A DNA stretch of 64,000 bases, from assembly GCF_900129275.1 (NCBI RefSeq), contig NZ_FQUX01000001.1, forward strand, positions 496,001 through 560,000. Direction: 5' to 3'. Every line of letters begins with the position of its first letter. Position 1 is the stretch's first letter. The stretch is from Arenibacter palladensis (GTDB lineage Bacteria; Bacteroidota; Bacteroidia; Flavobacteriales; Flavobacteriaceae). Of the stretch, positions 1 to 7,754 are shown piece by piece. The position numbers were made by a program, and so were the translations under genes. Under the pieces are notes generated by a model that worked only from the letters and a program-made list of their open reading frames with translations, was not told the origin of the DNA and did not search any database.

Positions 1-411
1 GGTCCGGCCGAACTGATGCACGAATTCCGAAAAACCCATCAGTTCAATGTGTTTAGCGCGGATCATGCCGTTCAAAAAGCCCTGGCCACATATTTAAAAG
101 AACCTCAACACTATTTGGGCTTAAACCAATTCTATCAAGAAAAGCGGGATTTATTCCTTGATGGACTATCTACCTCACGATTTAAAATAAAACCTTCCCA
201 AGGCACCTATTTCCAATTAGTGGATTATAGTGATATTACCCAAGAAACGGACGAAGTCTTTGCCGAACGCCTAGTAACAGAGCACCGTATAGCCAGCATT
301 CCCATTTCCGGGTTCAACACCAAAGGGATCGACAATCACTTAATAAGATTCTGTTTCGCCAAAACCAACGAAACTTTGTTAAAGGCAACTGAAATTCTGA
401 GGAAACTCTAA
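1..411 (+). CDS. Class I/II PLP aminotransferase, C-terminal part (methionine aminotransferase-like)
   Basis: The reading frame is open from base 1, so the gene is cut by the window edge. The first in-frame ATG (base 16) is internal rather than a start. The visible 136 residues are the small C-terminal domain of a fold-type I aminotransferase. The lysine-bearing active-site half is missing. Supporting motifs are the EFRKTHQFNVFS segment near the start of the fragment, SQGTYFQLVDYS in the middle, and IRFCFAK near the end, whose arginine normally binds the substrate carboxylate. The pattern is closest to the YbdL/KAT-like methionine aminotransferases used for methionine salvage or 2-oxo-acid transamination. 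Substrate is inferred from family resemblance only. The next gene is convergent. Confidence 0.85.
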   Translation, partial: GPAELMHEFRKTHQFNVFSADHAVQKALATYLKEPQHYLGLNQFYQEKRDLFLDGLSTSRFKIKPSQGTYFQLVDYSDITQETDEVFAERLVTEHRIASIPISGFNTKGIDNHLIRFCFAKTNETLLKATEILRKL

Positions 412-435
412 TCCACATTATTAGGAAATATGACT

Positions 436-951
436 TTAAATGTCGAGCCGCATTAACCAATCGGTCTGCTCATCACTTCCTATAAAATAAGGGTGGCTCC
501 CAAACTTATAGAACCCCAGTCTCTGGTAAAATTTAATGGCCTTGGGATTATGTTCCCAAACACCAAGCCACACATAAGACCTGTTTTTTACCTTTGCAAT
601 GGATATTACCTGTTGCAGTATCCACTCCCCAATTCCCCGGCCTTGAAATTCTGCCAGAACGTAGATCCGTTCCAACTCTATGGAATTAATGTCCTTAATA
701 TCCGATTGGGCTTCATTTTCGTTTAATTTAATATATCCCACCAAACTGGAATCCAAATAAATAAAATAATAGACTGAATTAATATCCTGCAATTCCTTAC
801 GTAGCGTTTCCTCCCCAAAAGCAGAATCCAGGTATATCTTAAAATCCTCCGGCTTATTATCCTTTTCAAATGCCTCTATAAAAGTCCTCCTGCCTAGATT
901 AACCAAAACCTCCAAATCGGTAATAGTACACGGCCTCAAATGTAGTTTCAT
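436..951 (-). CDS. GNAT family N-acetyltransferase
   Basis: This 171-residue protein has the usual size for a single-domain GNAT enzyme transferring an acetyl group from acetyl-CoA to an amine. The acetyl-CoA pyrophosphate-binding loop is visible as QGRGIG at residues 103-108, preceded by the strand ERIYVLAEF. The C-terminal WEHNPKAIKFYQRLGF block (132-147) is the typical last helix and strand with the acid/base tyrosine. The substrate cannot be told from sequence. It is convergent with the aminotransferase and is transcribed alone. A clear Shine-Dalgarno-like AAGGAGGAAGG precedes the ATG, which is unusual in this lineage, and a TATTTTTA element lies just upstream of that. Confidence 0.9.
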   Translation of the reverse strand: MKLHLRPCTITDLEVLVNLGRRTFIEAFEKDNKPEDFKIYLDSAFGEETLRKELQDINSVYYFIYLDSSLVGYIKLNENEAQSDIKDINSIELERIYVLAEFQGRGIGEWILQQVISIAKVKNRSYVWLGVWEHNPKAIKFYQRLGFYKFGSHPYFIGSDEQTDWLMRLDI

Positions 952-1002
952 AGCTTTGCCTTCCTCCTTAAAAATACAATTATCAACTAGATTGAAAACA
1001 AA

Positions 1003-1036
1003 AAAGGGAGCAATATTTTAAAATATTGCTCCCTTT
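1003..1036 (-). terminator. Perfect 17-bp palindromic intrinsic terminator
   Basis: A 17-bp arm (AAAGGGAGCAATATTTT) is followed directly by its exact reverse complement. The fold would have a small AT loop and flanking A and T runs on both sides, so it could terminate in either direction. It sits 19 bases after the stop of the 35-codon ORF at 1055-1162 and faces no other gene end on the minus strand. Confidence 0.8.
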
Positions 1037-1054
1037 AAAAACTATTGATTTATG

Positions 1055-1162
1055 CTACAGCATAAATAATTTTTTTGTCAATCTTACAATGCCTGTGAAA
1101 AAGTCATTTCGATAAACTTGAATTTCCTTTTGTGCACGGCTGTGGTTAATTTGGGCTTCCAT
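1055..1162 (-). CDS. Possible 35-aa small protein, unrecognised
   Basis: A short ORF runs from ATG at 1162 to TAG at 1055. It encodes a basic peptide starting MEAQINHSRAQKEIQ and ending LTKKLFML, with an amphipathic middle (VYRNDFFTGIVRLTKK). I do not recognise a family. Support for expression is circumstantial: it fills an otherwise empty 456-base gap and is followed within 20 bases by a strong intrinsic terminator that no neighbouring minus-strand gene needs. There is no clear ribosome-binding site, and the upstream promoter match (TATATTG at 1218-1224, minus) is weak. It could instead be part of a small untranslated RNA using the same terminator. Confidence 0.4.
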   Translation of the reverse strand: MEAQINHSRAQKEIQVYRNDFFTGIVRLTKKLFML

Positions 1163-1407
1163 AGTAATTAGGGTTTAGTAGTTGTTAAATTTGGGGTTTA
1201 ACTTCTGTTATTAAATGCAATATAATTCAGATTAACGCAACATTTAAAAAATTGTTGTGAAACATACAGTAATTGTTGTATGCGTATAAAAATAGTTATT
1301 TCGATCGATATATGCGCTTTCCAAAATGTTAAATAGGGACTGTTTATTTAAATGTGTCCTAATATAAAAATTCAACAAATTCTGACACAAATAATTGAAT
1401 ATCCCGG

Positions 1408-2061
1408 CTAAATATCCATCTCCGGGATATCGCCTTCTACTATTAAATTTCCTTCAGTAGCCTTCACTATCTCCTCAACGCTAACACCAGGTGCTTTTTC
1501 CAACAATTTGAATCCTTCGGGAGTTACATCAAGTACCGCCAAATTGGTTACAATTTTTTTCACACATCCAACTCCCGTCAACGGCAAAGTACATTTCTTT
1601 AACAACTTGGATTCGCCTTCCCTATTGGTATGCATCATGGCAACAATGATGTTCTCCGCCGAAGCCACTAGGTCCATGGCCCCACCCATTCCCTTGACCA
1701 TTTTTCCAGGAATTTTCCAATTGGCAATATCCCCGTTTTCCGCGACTTCCATGGCCCCTAAAATGGTCAGGTCTACATGTTGCCCACGTATCATTCCAAA
1801 ACTTGTTACAGAGTCGAAAAACGAGGCTCCCGGAAGGGTGGTTATGGTTTGTTTGCCTGCATTGATTATATCGGCATCCTCTTCCCCTTCAAAAGGAAAG
1901 GGCCCCATTCCCAACACCCCGTTTTCACTTTGAAATTCCACACTAATATCATCCCGGACAAAATTTGCCACCAATGTAGGTATCCCTATTCCCAGGTTAA
2001 CATAATATCCGTCTTTGACTTCCTTTGCAATGCGCTTTGCTATTCCGTTTTTATCCAACAT
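1408..2061 (-). CDS. scoB: 3-oxoacid CoA-transferase subunit B
   Basis: This is the beta subunit of succinyl-CoA:3-ketoacid (acetoacetate) CoA-transferase, which moves CoA from succinyl-CoA to acetoacetate in ketone-body and ketogenic amino-acid catabolism. The start is placed at 2061, giving 217 residues that begin MLDKNGIAKRIAKEV, the usual family start. A longer in-frame ATG at 2109 would add 16 atypical AT-rich-coded residues. The SENG motif (residues 45-48) carries the catalytic glutamate that forms the enzyme-CoA thioester, and the glycine-rich GIGIPT lies upstream of it. The alpha-subunit gene (2607-3308) is upstream on the same strand but separated by an inserted four-helix-bundle gene, which is unusual because the two subunits are normally adjacent. 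Confidence 0.95.
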   Translation of the reverse strand: MLDKNGIAKRIAKEVKDGYYVNLGIGIPTLVANFVRDDISVEFQSENGVLGMGPFPFEGEEDADIINAGKQTITTLPGASFFDSVTSFGMIRGQHVDLTILGAMEVAENGDIANWKIPGKMVKGMGGAMDLVASAENIIVAMMHTNREGESKLLKKCTLPLTGVGCVKKIVTNLAVLDVTPEGFKLLEKAPGVSVEEIVKATEGNLIVEGDIPEMDI

Positions 2062-2127
2062 AATGTTGATGTTATAATTTACCAATGTAATAATGTAATA
2101 ATTTGTCAATTAAATAATTAGACCATA

Positions 2128-2157
2128 AACCAAAGATTCAATTAAGGGTCCTTGGTT
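2128..2157 (-). repeat. Hairpin directly at the stop codon of the four-helix-bundle gene
   Basis: On the minus strand AACCAAGGA pairs with TCTTTGGTT (nine pairs, one G-U) around a 12-base loop. The hairpin begins within the TAA stop of the inserted gene. No long T tract follows, so it is not a clear terminator. It may be a boundary structure of the inserted segment or an mRNA 3' structure. Confidence 0.5.
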
Positions 2158-2512
2158 ACGACCTTGAATTTTTCTTACTTGTACTTATTATTTTATACAG
2201 TATTAACCCTAACTCATCAATGCTTTCCTTTAAATCAGTTTCAAAAGGGTACGATTTTGAACGTTCGCATAAAACCAACCAATACTTGGTTTCCTCGAGC
2301 TCCTTAACCGCAATTTTCATTTTGTGTATGAAGTCGGCCCTACTTTCGGCATTCTGAGCTTCATGAATATTAGCACCAATACTCGTTCCCGCTTTTAACA
2401 ACTGTGTAGCAATGACATATTTTCTTTTCTCCTCCAACATTTCACAATACTCAACAATTCTAATAGCAAAATCAACTGATTTTTGAACAACAGAATTTTC
2501 CTTATTAATCAT
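2156..2512 (-). CDS. Four-helix-bundle protein (23S rRNA intervening-sequence / Avd-like family)
   Basis: This 118-residue, almost entirely helical protein matches the family originally found in intervening sequences of bacterial 23S rRNA genes and structurally related to the Avd accessory protein of diversity-generating retroelements. Recognisable parts are the FAIRIVEYCEML helix, the conserved turn KAGTSIGANIHEAQ (residues 42-55), the FIHKMKIAVKELEETKYWL helix and the C-terminal LGLILYKIISTSKK helix. These proteins form basic pentamers and are thought to bind nucleic acid, but their role is unknown. The gene lies between the scoA and scoB subunit genes with AT-rich, low-complexity flanks. 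That suggests late insertion of a small element rather than an operon partner. Confidence 0.9.
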   Translation of the reverse strand: MINKENSVVQKSVDFAIRIVEYCEMLEEKRKYVIATQLLKAGTSIGANIHEAQNAESRADFIHKMKIAVKELEETKYWLVLCERSKSYPFETDLKESIDELGLILYKIISTSKKNSRS

Positions 2513-2606
2513 ATTGTATATGAAGTTAAAGTGCCAATTTGCTATTAAACAACAACATACTTAAATTATAAAACCCAATTGTTTCATTTTCAAATTAAGT
2601 AATTGA

Positions 2607-3308
2607 TTAATTAGATTTACGTACCGTCAACTGCTCAATTCTTTTCTCGTAATTTTTACCTTGGAAGATACGCTGCACAAAAATTCCCGGGACATGGATC
2701 TGGTTGGGATCCAATTCCCCTGCAGGTACCAATTCTTCCACCTCGGCAACCGTAATCCCGGCCGCTCCACACATGGCCGGATTAAAATTGCGGGCAGTTC
2801 CCTTAAATATTAAATTTCCTGCCTCATCACCTTTCCAGGCCTTCACAAAAGAAAAATCGGCCTTAAAAGCTTTTTCCAGTACATACATCTTCCCATTAAA
2901 CTCCCTGGTCTCTTTTCCTTCGGCCACTTCGGTTCCATAACCGGCTGGGGTATAAAAGGCAGGGAAACCGGCCTGTGCCGCCCTACATTTCTCTGCCAGA
3001 GTTCCTTGAGGGGTAAGTTCCACCTCCAATTCCCCGCTCAACATTTGCCGTTCAAATTCATCATTTTCCCCCACATACGAAGAAATCATTTTCTTGATCT
3101 GTCTTTTGTGCAACAATAGACCAAGACCAAAATCGTCCACTCCCGCATTATTGGAAATACAGGTCAAGTCCTTGACCCCCATCTTCACCAAATGTGCAAT
3201 TGCATTTTCAGGGATACCACATAATCCAAATCCTCCAAGCATAAAAGTCATACCATCCTTTACGCCCTGTAAGGCCTCCTCCACGTTGGCAACTGTTTTT
3301 CGTATCAT
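2607..3308 (-). CDS. scoA: 3-oxoacid CoA-transferase subunit A
   Basis: This is the alpha subunit of succinyl-CoA:acetoacetate CoA-transferase, 233 residues, the usual length. The CoA-binding loop GGFGLCGIP is at residues 25-33. Further family blocks are [12 protein letters not shown] and the YVGEN segment. It works with the beta subunit encoded at 1408-2061 as an alpha2beta2 enzyme for acetoacetate activation. The two genes read in the same direction, but about 545 bases including another gene separate them, so co-expression now depends on read-through across that insert. A TATTTTAG element about 40 bases upstream of the ATG is a plausible -7 promoter box. Confidence 0.95.
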   Translation of the reverse strand: MIRKTVANVEEALQGVKDGMTFMLGGFGLCGIPENAIAHLVKMGVKDLTCISNNAGVDDFGLGLLLHKRQIKKMISSYVGENDEFERQMLSGELEVELTPQGTLAEKCRAAQAGFPAFYTPAGYGTEVAEGKETREFNGKMYVLEKAFKADFSFVKAWKGDEAGNLIFKGTARNFNPAMCGAAGITVAEVEELVPAGELDPNQIHVPGIFVQRIFQGKNYEKRIEQLTVRKSN

Positions 3309-3367
3309 ATAAAACCGACTTAATTTAACTTATTTCCTTGCTCTCTCTAAAATACGGGTTTTTAACG

Positions 3368-3408
3368 AAAAATGCCCTTAACTTTTAGATAAAAGCAAGG
3401 GCATTTTT
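3368..3408 (-). terminator. Intrinsic terminator of the PBP1A/gldH/ricT operon
   Basis: A 12-bp stem, AAAAATGCCCTT paired with AAGGGCATTTTT, encloses a 17-base loop 20 bases past the stop codon of the PBP1A gene. It is followed on the minus strand by a T-rich tract. Confidence 0.85.
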
Positions 3409-3428
3409 GACGTTGATTTTTTATTGTA

Positions 3429-5771
3429 CTAAAAATCCAAATCGTCTTCTATATCTATTTTATTATCTTCCTCCATAGCAGCCTTGGAGCAATCCACATT
3501 AATGGACATTTCCTCCGGCTTTTCAAATTCCCCATCGGAAATACCCAGTTCCTTGTTGGCATAGTTCTTTTTCATATACAAGCCCCAAATTGGTAATGCC
3601 ATGGTAGCTCCCTGTCCGTAAGTAATGGTCCTAAAATGAACCGCTTTGTCATCTCCACCTACCCACACACCGGTTACCAGGTTGGGCACCATCCCCATAA
3701 ACCAACCGTCACTCTGGTTCTGGGTAGTACCGGTTTTACCGGCAATTGGGTTTTTAAATTCATAAGGATAACCAGTAATAACCTCCTTAAATTCCGCTCT
3801 ATATTTATCTGCTCCAGTAGTCCTTAATCTGGTTCCCGAACCCCCTTGGGTTACCCCGGACATAAGATCCAACATAGCATAGGAAACATCCTTGCTTAAT
3901 ACATCTTTTGTTTCCGGCACATACTCATAGAGTACCGTACCATTTTTGTCCTCAATCCTAGTTACCATGACCGGTTTAACGTATACGCCTTGATTGGCAA
4001 AGGTGCCATAGGCGCCCACCATCTCATACACATTAAGGTCTGCTGTTCCCAAGGCTATGGAAGGAACCTCAGGTATTTCTCCAGTAATTCCCAGGTTTTT
4101 AGCTATGGACACCACTGCTTTGGGACCTACCCTGTCTATTAATTGAGCGGTAACGGTATTCACGGAATTTGCCAGGGCATTTTTTAGGGTAAGCATTTCC
4201 CCAGAATATTTACCATCGGAATTCTTCGGGCACCAAAATTCTGGATTTCCATGTTTATTGGCCTCAATACAATATCGATTGTCTGGCAGCACATCGCAGG
4301 GCGAAAGCCGCAGTTGATCTATGGCGGCTGCATATACAAAAGGCTTAAAAGTAGACCCTACTTGCCTAGCCCCTTGGATAACGTTGTCATATTGAAAGTG
4401 CTTATAATCTATACCGCCTACCCAGGCCTTTACATGTCCAGTTTGCGGCTCCATGGACATCATGGCCGTCTTTAGAAAGGATTTATAATATTTAATGGAA
4501 TCCATTGGGGTCATAACCGTATCCTTCTCCTTGATTTCGCTGTTCCAATCAAAAACGGTCATTTCCACGGGTTCATTAAAGGAGGCCCTTATTTCCTTTT
4601 CACTCTTCCCCTGGTCCTTCAGGTTATGCCACCTGTGCGAGGATTTTATGGCTCTCTCCATAATACCTGCTATTTCACCAGGTACTTCTTCAATAAAGGG
4701 AGCTGTTTTGTTTCGGTCAGGGGTGTTTTGATGAAAAAACTCGGCTTGTAAGCGTTTCATATGCTCCGCCACTGCATCCTCTGCATTTTTTTGCATGCGA
4801 GAATCTATGGTAGTGTATATCCTGAGTCCATCCAAATAAATATTCCATTTATCACTCTCCCCTTTTAAGGCCGGCTTGGGATTATCCTTTATCCATCTGT
4901 TCATAAACCCTTGAAGGTACATCCTAAAATAGGTAGCCAAGCCCTCTCTATGGGATTCCGGACTAAAATTAATATCCATTTTTAAGGCCTGTAAGGAATC
5001 TTTTTCCTTTTCCGTGATATAATCATATTTTGCCATCTGGGACAAAACCGTATTTCTACGATTTAAGACCAATTCTTCACGTCGGATAGGGTTATAATAG
5101 GAAGAGTTTTTTAACATTCCCACCAAAACAGCTGATTCTTCAATTTTCAGATTTTTTGGTTCTTTACCAAAATAAATACGCGAAGCAGACCTAATACCAT
5201 CGGCATTATAATTAAAATCGTAAATGTTAAGATACATTTTAACGATTTCTTCCTTGGTATAGCTGCGTTCCAGCCTTGTTGCAAGAACCCATTCCTTTAT
5301 TTTTTGGACAATGGTCTCAAAAGTGCTTTTAGAGCGTACCCCAACGAACAACATTCTGGCCAACTGCTGGGTAATAGTACTGGCCCCTCCTTTTTTTCCC
5401 AAATAAACAACGGCCCTTAAAGTACCCTTGGCATCTATTCCGGAATGCTCATAATACCGTGCATCTTCAGTAGCTATCAAAGCCTGCACCAAAGTTTCCG
5501 GCAATTCCTCATAGGCAACATCGGTTCTGTTATCATCCAAATAGAATTTGCCCAAAGTCTCTCCATCTGAGGAAATAATTTCACTGGCCAAATTGGTCTG
5601 CGGATTCTCCAGACGCTCATATTCCGGCAAAGCCCCAAAAGCTCCCCAAGAAGCCAAAAGGAAGATCAAAACTACGGATAGGGCGCCTAAAAAGAACAGT
5701 ACCCAAAACCATTTAATGAACTTAAAAAAATTGTTGTTGCTTTTTTTCTTCTTTTTGGTAGCTGTTGCCAT
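3429..5771 (-). CDS. mrcA: Penicillin-binding protein 1A (bifunctional glycosyltransferase/transpeptidase)
   Basis: This class A PBP polymerises lipid II into glycan strands and cross-links peptides on the outer face of the inner membrane. At 780 residues it has a lysine-rich cytoplasmic N terminus, one membrane anchor (about 20-45), and a GT51 domain with the catalytic glutamate in TEDARYYEHSGID (101-113) and GGASTITQQLARML (128-141). The transpeptidase domain has STFK (473-476), SVN (536-538) and KTGT (679-682), all intact. The acidic C-terminal tail (IDIEDDLDF) is typical of flavobacterial members. It is downstream of gldH by 7 bases and is the last gene of a minus-strand operon closed by a terminator. 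Confidence 0.96.
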   Translation of the reverse strand: MATATKKKKKSNNNFFKFIKWFWVLFFLGALSVVLIFLLASWGAFGALPEYERLENPQTNLASEIISSDGETLGKFYLDDNRTDVAYEELPETLVQALIATEDARYYEHSGIDAKGTLRAVVYLGKKGGASTITQQLARMLFVGVRSKSTFETIVQKIKEWVLATRLERSYTKEEIVKMYLNIYDFNYNADGIRSASRIYFGKEPKNLKIEESAVLVGMLKNSSYYNPIRREELVLNRRNTVLSQMAKYDYITEKEKDSLQALKMDINFSPESHREGLATYFRMYLQGFMNRWIKDNPKPALKGESDKWNIYLDGLRIYTTIDSRMQKNAEDAVAEHMKRLQAEFFHQNTPDRNKTAPFIEEVPGEIAGIMERAIKSSHRWHNLKDQGKSEKEIRASFNEPVEMTVFDWNSEIKEKDTVMTPMDSIKYYKSFLKTAMMSMEPQTGHVKAWVGGIDYKHFQYDNVIQGARQVGSTFKPFVYAAAIDQLRLSPCDVLPDNRYCIEANKHGNPEFWCPKNSDGKYSGEMLTLKNALANSVNTVTAQLIDRVGPKAVVSIAKNLGITGEIPEVPSIALGTADLNVYEMVGAYGTFANQGVYVKPVMVTRIEDKNGTVLYEYVPETKDVLSKDVSYAMLDLMSGVTQGGSGTRLRTTGADKYRAEFKEVITGYPYEFKNPIAGKTGTTQNQSDGWFMGMVPNLVTGVWVGGDDKAVHFRTITYGQGATMALPIWGLYMKKNYANKELGISDGEFEKPEEMSINVDCSKAAMEEDNKIDIEDDLDF

Positions 5772-5778
5772 AAGCCTA

Positions 5779-6261
5779 CTAATTACTTTTTTCGATTAGG
5801 TAACCTACATCGGTAATACCTTCCAATTCAACAATTCCATCTACTTGGCCATTTTTGCGCATGGCATGGGAGATTTCTAAGGTATATACGCCAGAAGATG
5901 GGAAAACGACGTTTTCCTTATACCATAATTTGTTTTCCTTTAAACTACCGTAACCCGTACCCAACCATTGTCCGTCCGGTTTAGCCATTTCATATTCCAA
6001 GGTATCCCGCACTGCATCACCGTTGGGAAATTTTAACTCTGCAATTAAAAAAAGATTGCTGTATGGGTATGTACCATCATTTCTCAGATTGATGAACATA
6101 TTATACTTTTGAAGGGTATCCAATTCCTGAAAGGAAAATTTTACTACGCTATCCTTGTTCCATCGTCCGTTCTGAGTTGGACTATAATCGGACTTTACGG
6201 TTTGCTTATTGCAGGAAACCATAAAAATTACTAATAAAAATACACCTAAACTCTTAAGCAT
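5779..6261 (-). CDS. gldH: Gliding motility lipoprotein GldH
   Basis: A 160-residue lipoprotein with a signal peptide and lipobox ending at Cys17 (FMVSCNKQ). The remaining sequence matches GldH: an early Tyr/Trp-rich segment (YSPTQNGRWNKDS), FSFQELDTLQKYNMFINLRN, a mid-protein WLGTGYGSLKE block and a C-terminal VELEGITDVGYLIEK strand. GldH is required for gliding of Flavobacterium johnsoniae and is linked to the type IX secretion machinery. Its biochemical role is not defined. The start overlaps the end of ricT by 8 bases, and PBP1A follows at 7 bases, the conserved flavobacterial gene order. Confidence 0.93.
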   Translation of the reverse strand: MLKSLGVFLLVIFMVSCNKQTVKSDYSPTQNGRWNKDSVVKFSFQELDTLQKYNMFINLRNDGTYPYSNLFLIAELKFPNGDAVRDTLEYEMAKPDGQWLGTGYGSLKENKLWYKENVVFPSSGVYTLEISHAMRKNGQVDGIVELEGITDVGYLIEKSN

Positions 6262-7423
6262 TTTTGGTAGGCCTTTTTTTATAATTGCTTCGCTTTTTCT
6301 TCTTGTTATTCCTGTTGGACCTTCTTTTCTTAGGGGTGTCGAATCGTGTTAAACTATCCTGACCTACCACATTTTCAAAAACTTTTTCAACTTCCTGAAC
6401 ATTATCCACTGCATATTCCTCCAAACTGGCTACTTTCTCCCTCTTTTTGTTTTTTTCCAACACCTCCAAAACTTGGTCTTTGGACAAGACATGCCAATTG
6501 GCGGGCTCGTCCTTATAGGAAAACCAAAGTGACGCTTTAAAAATGTCTACCTTTTGGCAAAAAGCCATCCCCTTTTCTGTAAATAGTTTGGTGTCCTGTC
6601 CGGGAAAGTCCTTTAGGGCATCCAAATAAACGTCCAATTCGTAATTAAGGCAACATTTAAGTTTCCCACATTGTCCTGCCAACTTTTGCGGATTAAGCGA
6701 AAGCTGCTGGTAGCGAGCCGCCGAAGTACTTACGGACCTAAAGTCTGTTAGCCATGTAGAGCAGCACAATTCCCTTCCGCAAGAACCTATTCCACCCAAA
6801 CGTTGGGCTTCCTGGCGGTAGCCAATTTGCCTCATTTCTATTCGGATACCAAAAGCCTTGGCCATGTCCTTGATTAACTGTCGGAAATCTACCCGTTCCT
6901 CAGCGGTGTAATAAAAAGTAGCCTTGGAACCATCTCCCTGAAATTCCACATCGGAAATTTTCATCTGCAATTTAAGTACAATGGCGATTTCCCTGGCCCT
7001 TTTCTTAATTTCCTCTTCCCTATCCCTACATTTTTGCCAAATGTCGATATCCTTTTGGGAAGCCTTTCGGTAAATTTTGGGAAGTTCCGGATTGTTATAA
7101 TCTTCCTTCTTTTTTTTCATTTGTACCCTTACCAATTCTCCTGTAAGGGTAACCATACCTACGTCATGACCGGAAGTAGCCTGTGTAGCCACTATGTCGC
7201 CAATGGAAAGTGAAAGATTTTCGGAATTTCTAAAGAATTCTTTTCTACTATTTTTAAAACGGACTTCCACACAATCAAATGGTTTTTCACCATTTGGCAG
7301 TGACATATTGGAAAGCCAATCAAATACCGTCAATTTATTACAGCCATCGGTGCCACAAGTACCATTGTTCTTGCATCCTTTAGGCTGTCCGTCCTTACCG
7401 GTTGAACAACTGCTACAACCCAT
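6254..7423 (-). CDS. ricT: PSP1-domain protein, RicT (YaaT) homologue
   Basis: A 389-residue cytoplasmic protein with the PSP1 domain (about residues 50-265). In Bacillus subtilis RicT forms an Fe-S-containing complex with RicA and RicF that influences RNase Y, but those partners are not general in Bacteroidota, so the role here is open. Cysteine clusters are visible at GSCGRELCCS (213-222) and GQCGKLKCCLNYE (250-262). An extra N-terminal run contains Cys3, 6, 17, 23 and 28, suggesting another metal or cluster site. The C-terminal tail is strongly basic (KKRRSNRNNKKKKRS), consistent with RNA or ribosome contact. It heads the operon with gldH and PBP1A. Confidence 0.92.
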   Translation of the reverse strand: MGCSSCSTGKDGQPKGCKNNGTCGTDGCNKLTVFDWLSNMSLPNGEKPFDCVEVRFKNSRKEFFRNSENLSLSIGDIVATQATSGHDVGMVTLTGELVRVQMKKKKEDYNNPELPKIYRKASQKDIDIWQKCRDREEEIKKRAREIAIVLKLQMKISDVEFQGDGSKATFYYTAEERVDFRQLIKDMAKAFGIRIEMRQIGYRQEAQRLGGIGSCGRELCCSTWLTDFRSVSTSAARYQQLSLNPQKLAGQCGKLKCCLNYELDVYLDALKDFPGQDTKLFTEKGMAFCQKVDIFKASLWFSYKDEPANWHVLSKDQVLEVLEKNKKREKVASLEEYAVDNVQEVEKVFENVVGQDSLTRFDTPKKRRSNRNNKKKKRSNYKKRPTKNA

Positions 7424-7437
7424 ATTTCGTATCTTGG

Positions 7438-7498
7438 TTTAGTAAAAATGTAACACTTTTACTAAAAAAGGTTCATAAAATTATTAAACGTAAAGATA
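7438..7498 (-). promoter_or_regulatory. Promoter and leader hairpin of ricT
   Basis: On the minus strand TATCTTTA (7491-7498) matches the TAnnTTTG -7 box at all but the last base. The predicted leader then contains a perfect 10-bp inverted repeat, TTTAGTAAAA and TTTTACTAAA, with a nine-base spacer (7438-7466), 15 bases before the ATG. It could be an RNA hairpin near the ribosome site or a DNA operator overlapping the early transcribed region. Confidence 0.5.
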
Positions 7499-7754
7499 GT
7501 GTTTTTTTAATGCGATGAAAAGAAAGAGTTTCGTTGCCCGCGTAAAGCACCCTTAAAACAAGGAAAAATAGCCCCTAGGCAGCAGATTTTAACTTAATCT
7601 TTGCCTTAAAAATGACAAATAACCCAGCTTTTAAACGGGATCCAGGGTTGAGAATTAGTTTCCCAAGCCTAATTAATTGCTAGGAAAACCATTTCTGGGA
7701 TTTGGAAGCAAGAGCTATAGACTAAAGGTCCGGGCAATTAATATATGTTGGGGT
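7499..7754. other. Intergenic stretch between trhO and ricT
   Basis: No convincing gene. A plus-strand TAATCTTTG at 7595-7603 resembles a -7 box but no ORF follows it. No terminator with a T tail was seen downstream of trhO. Confidence 0.4.
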
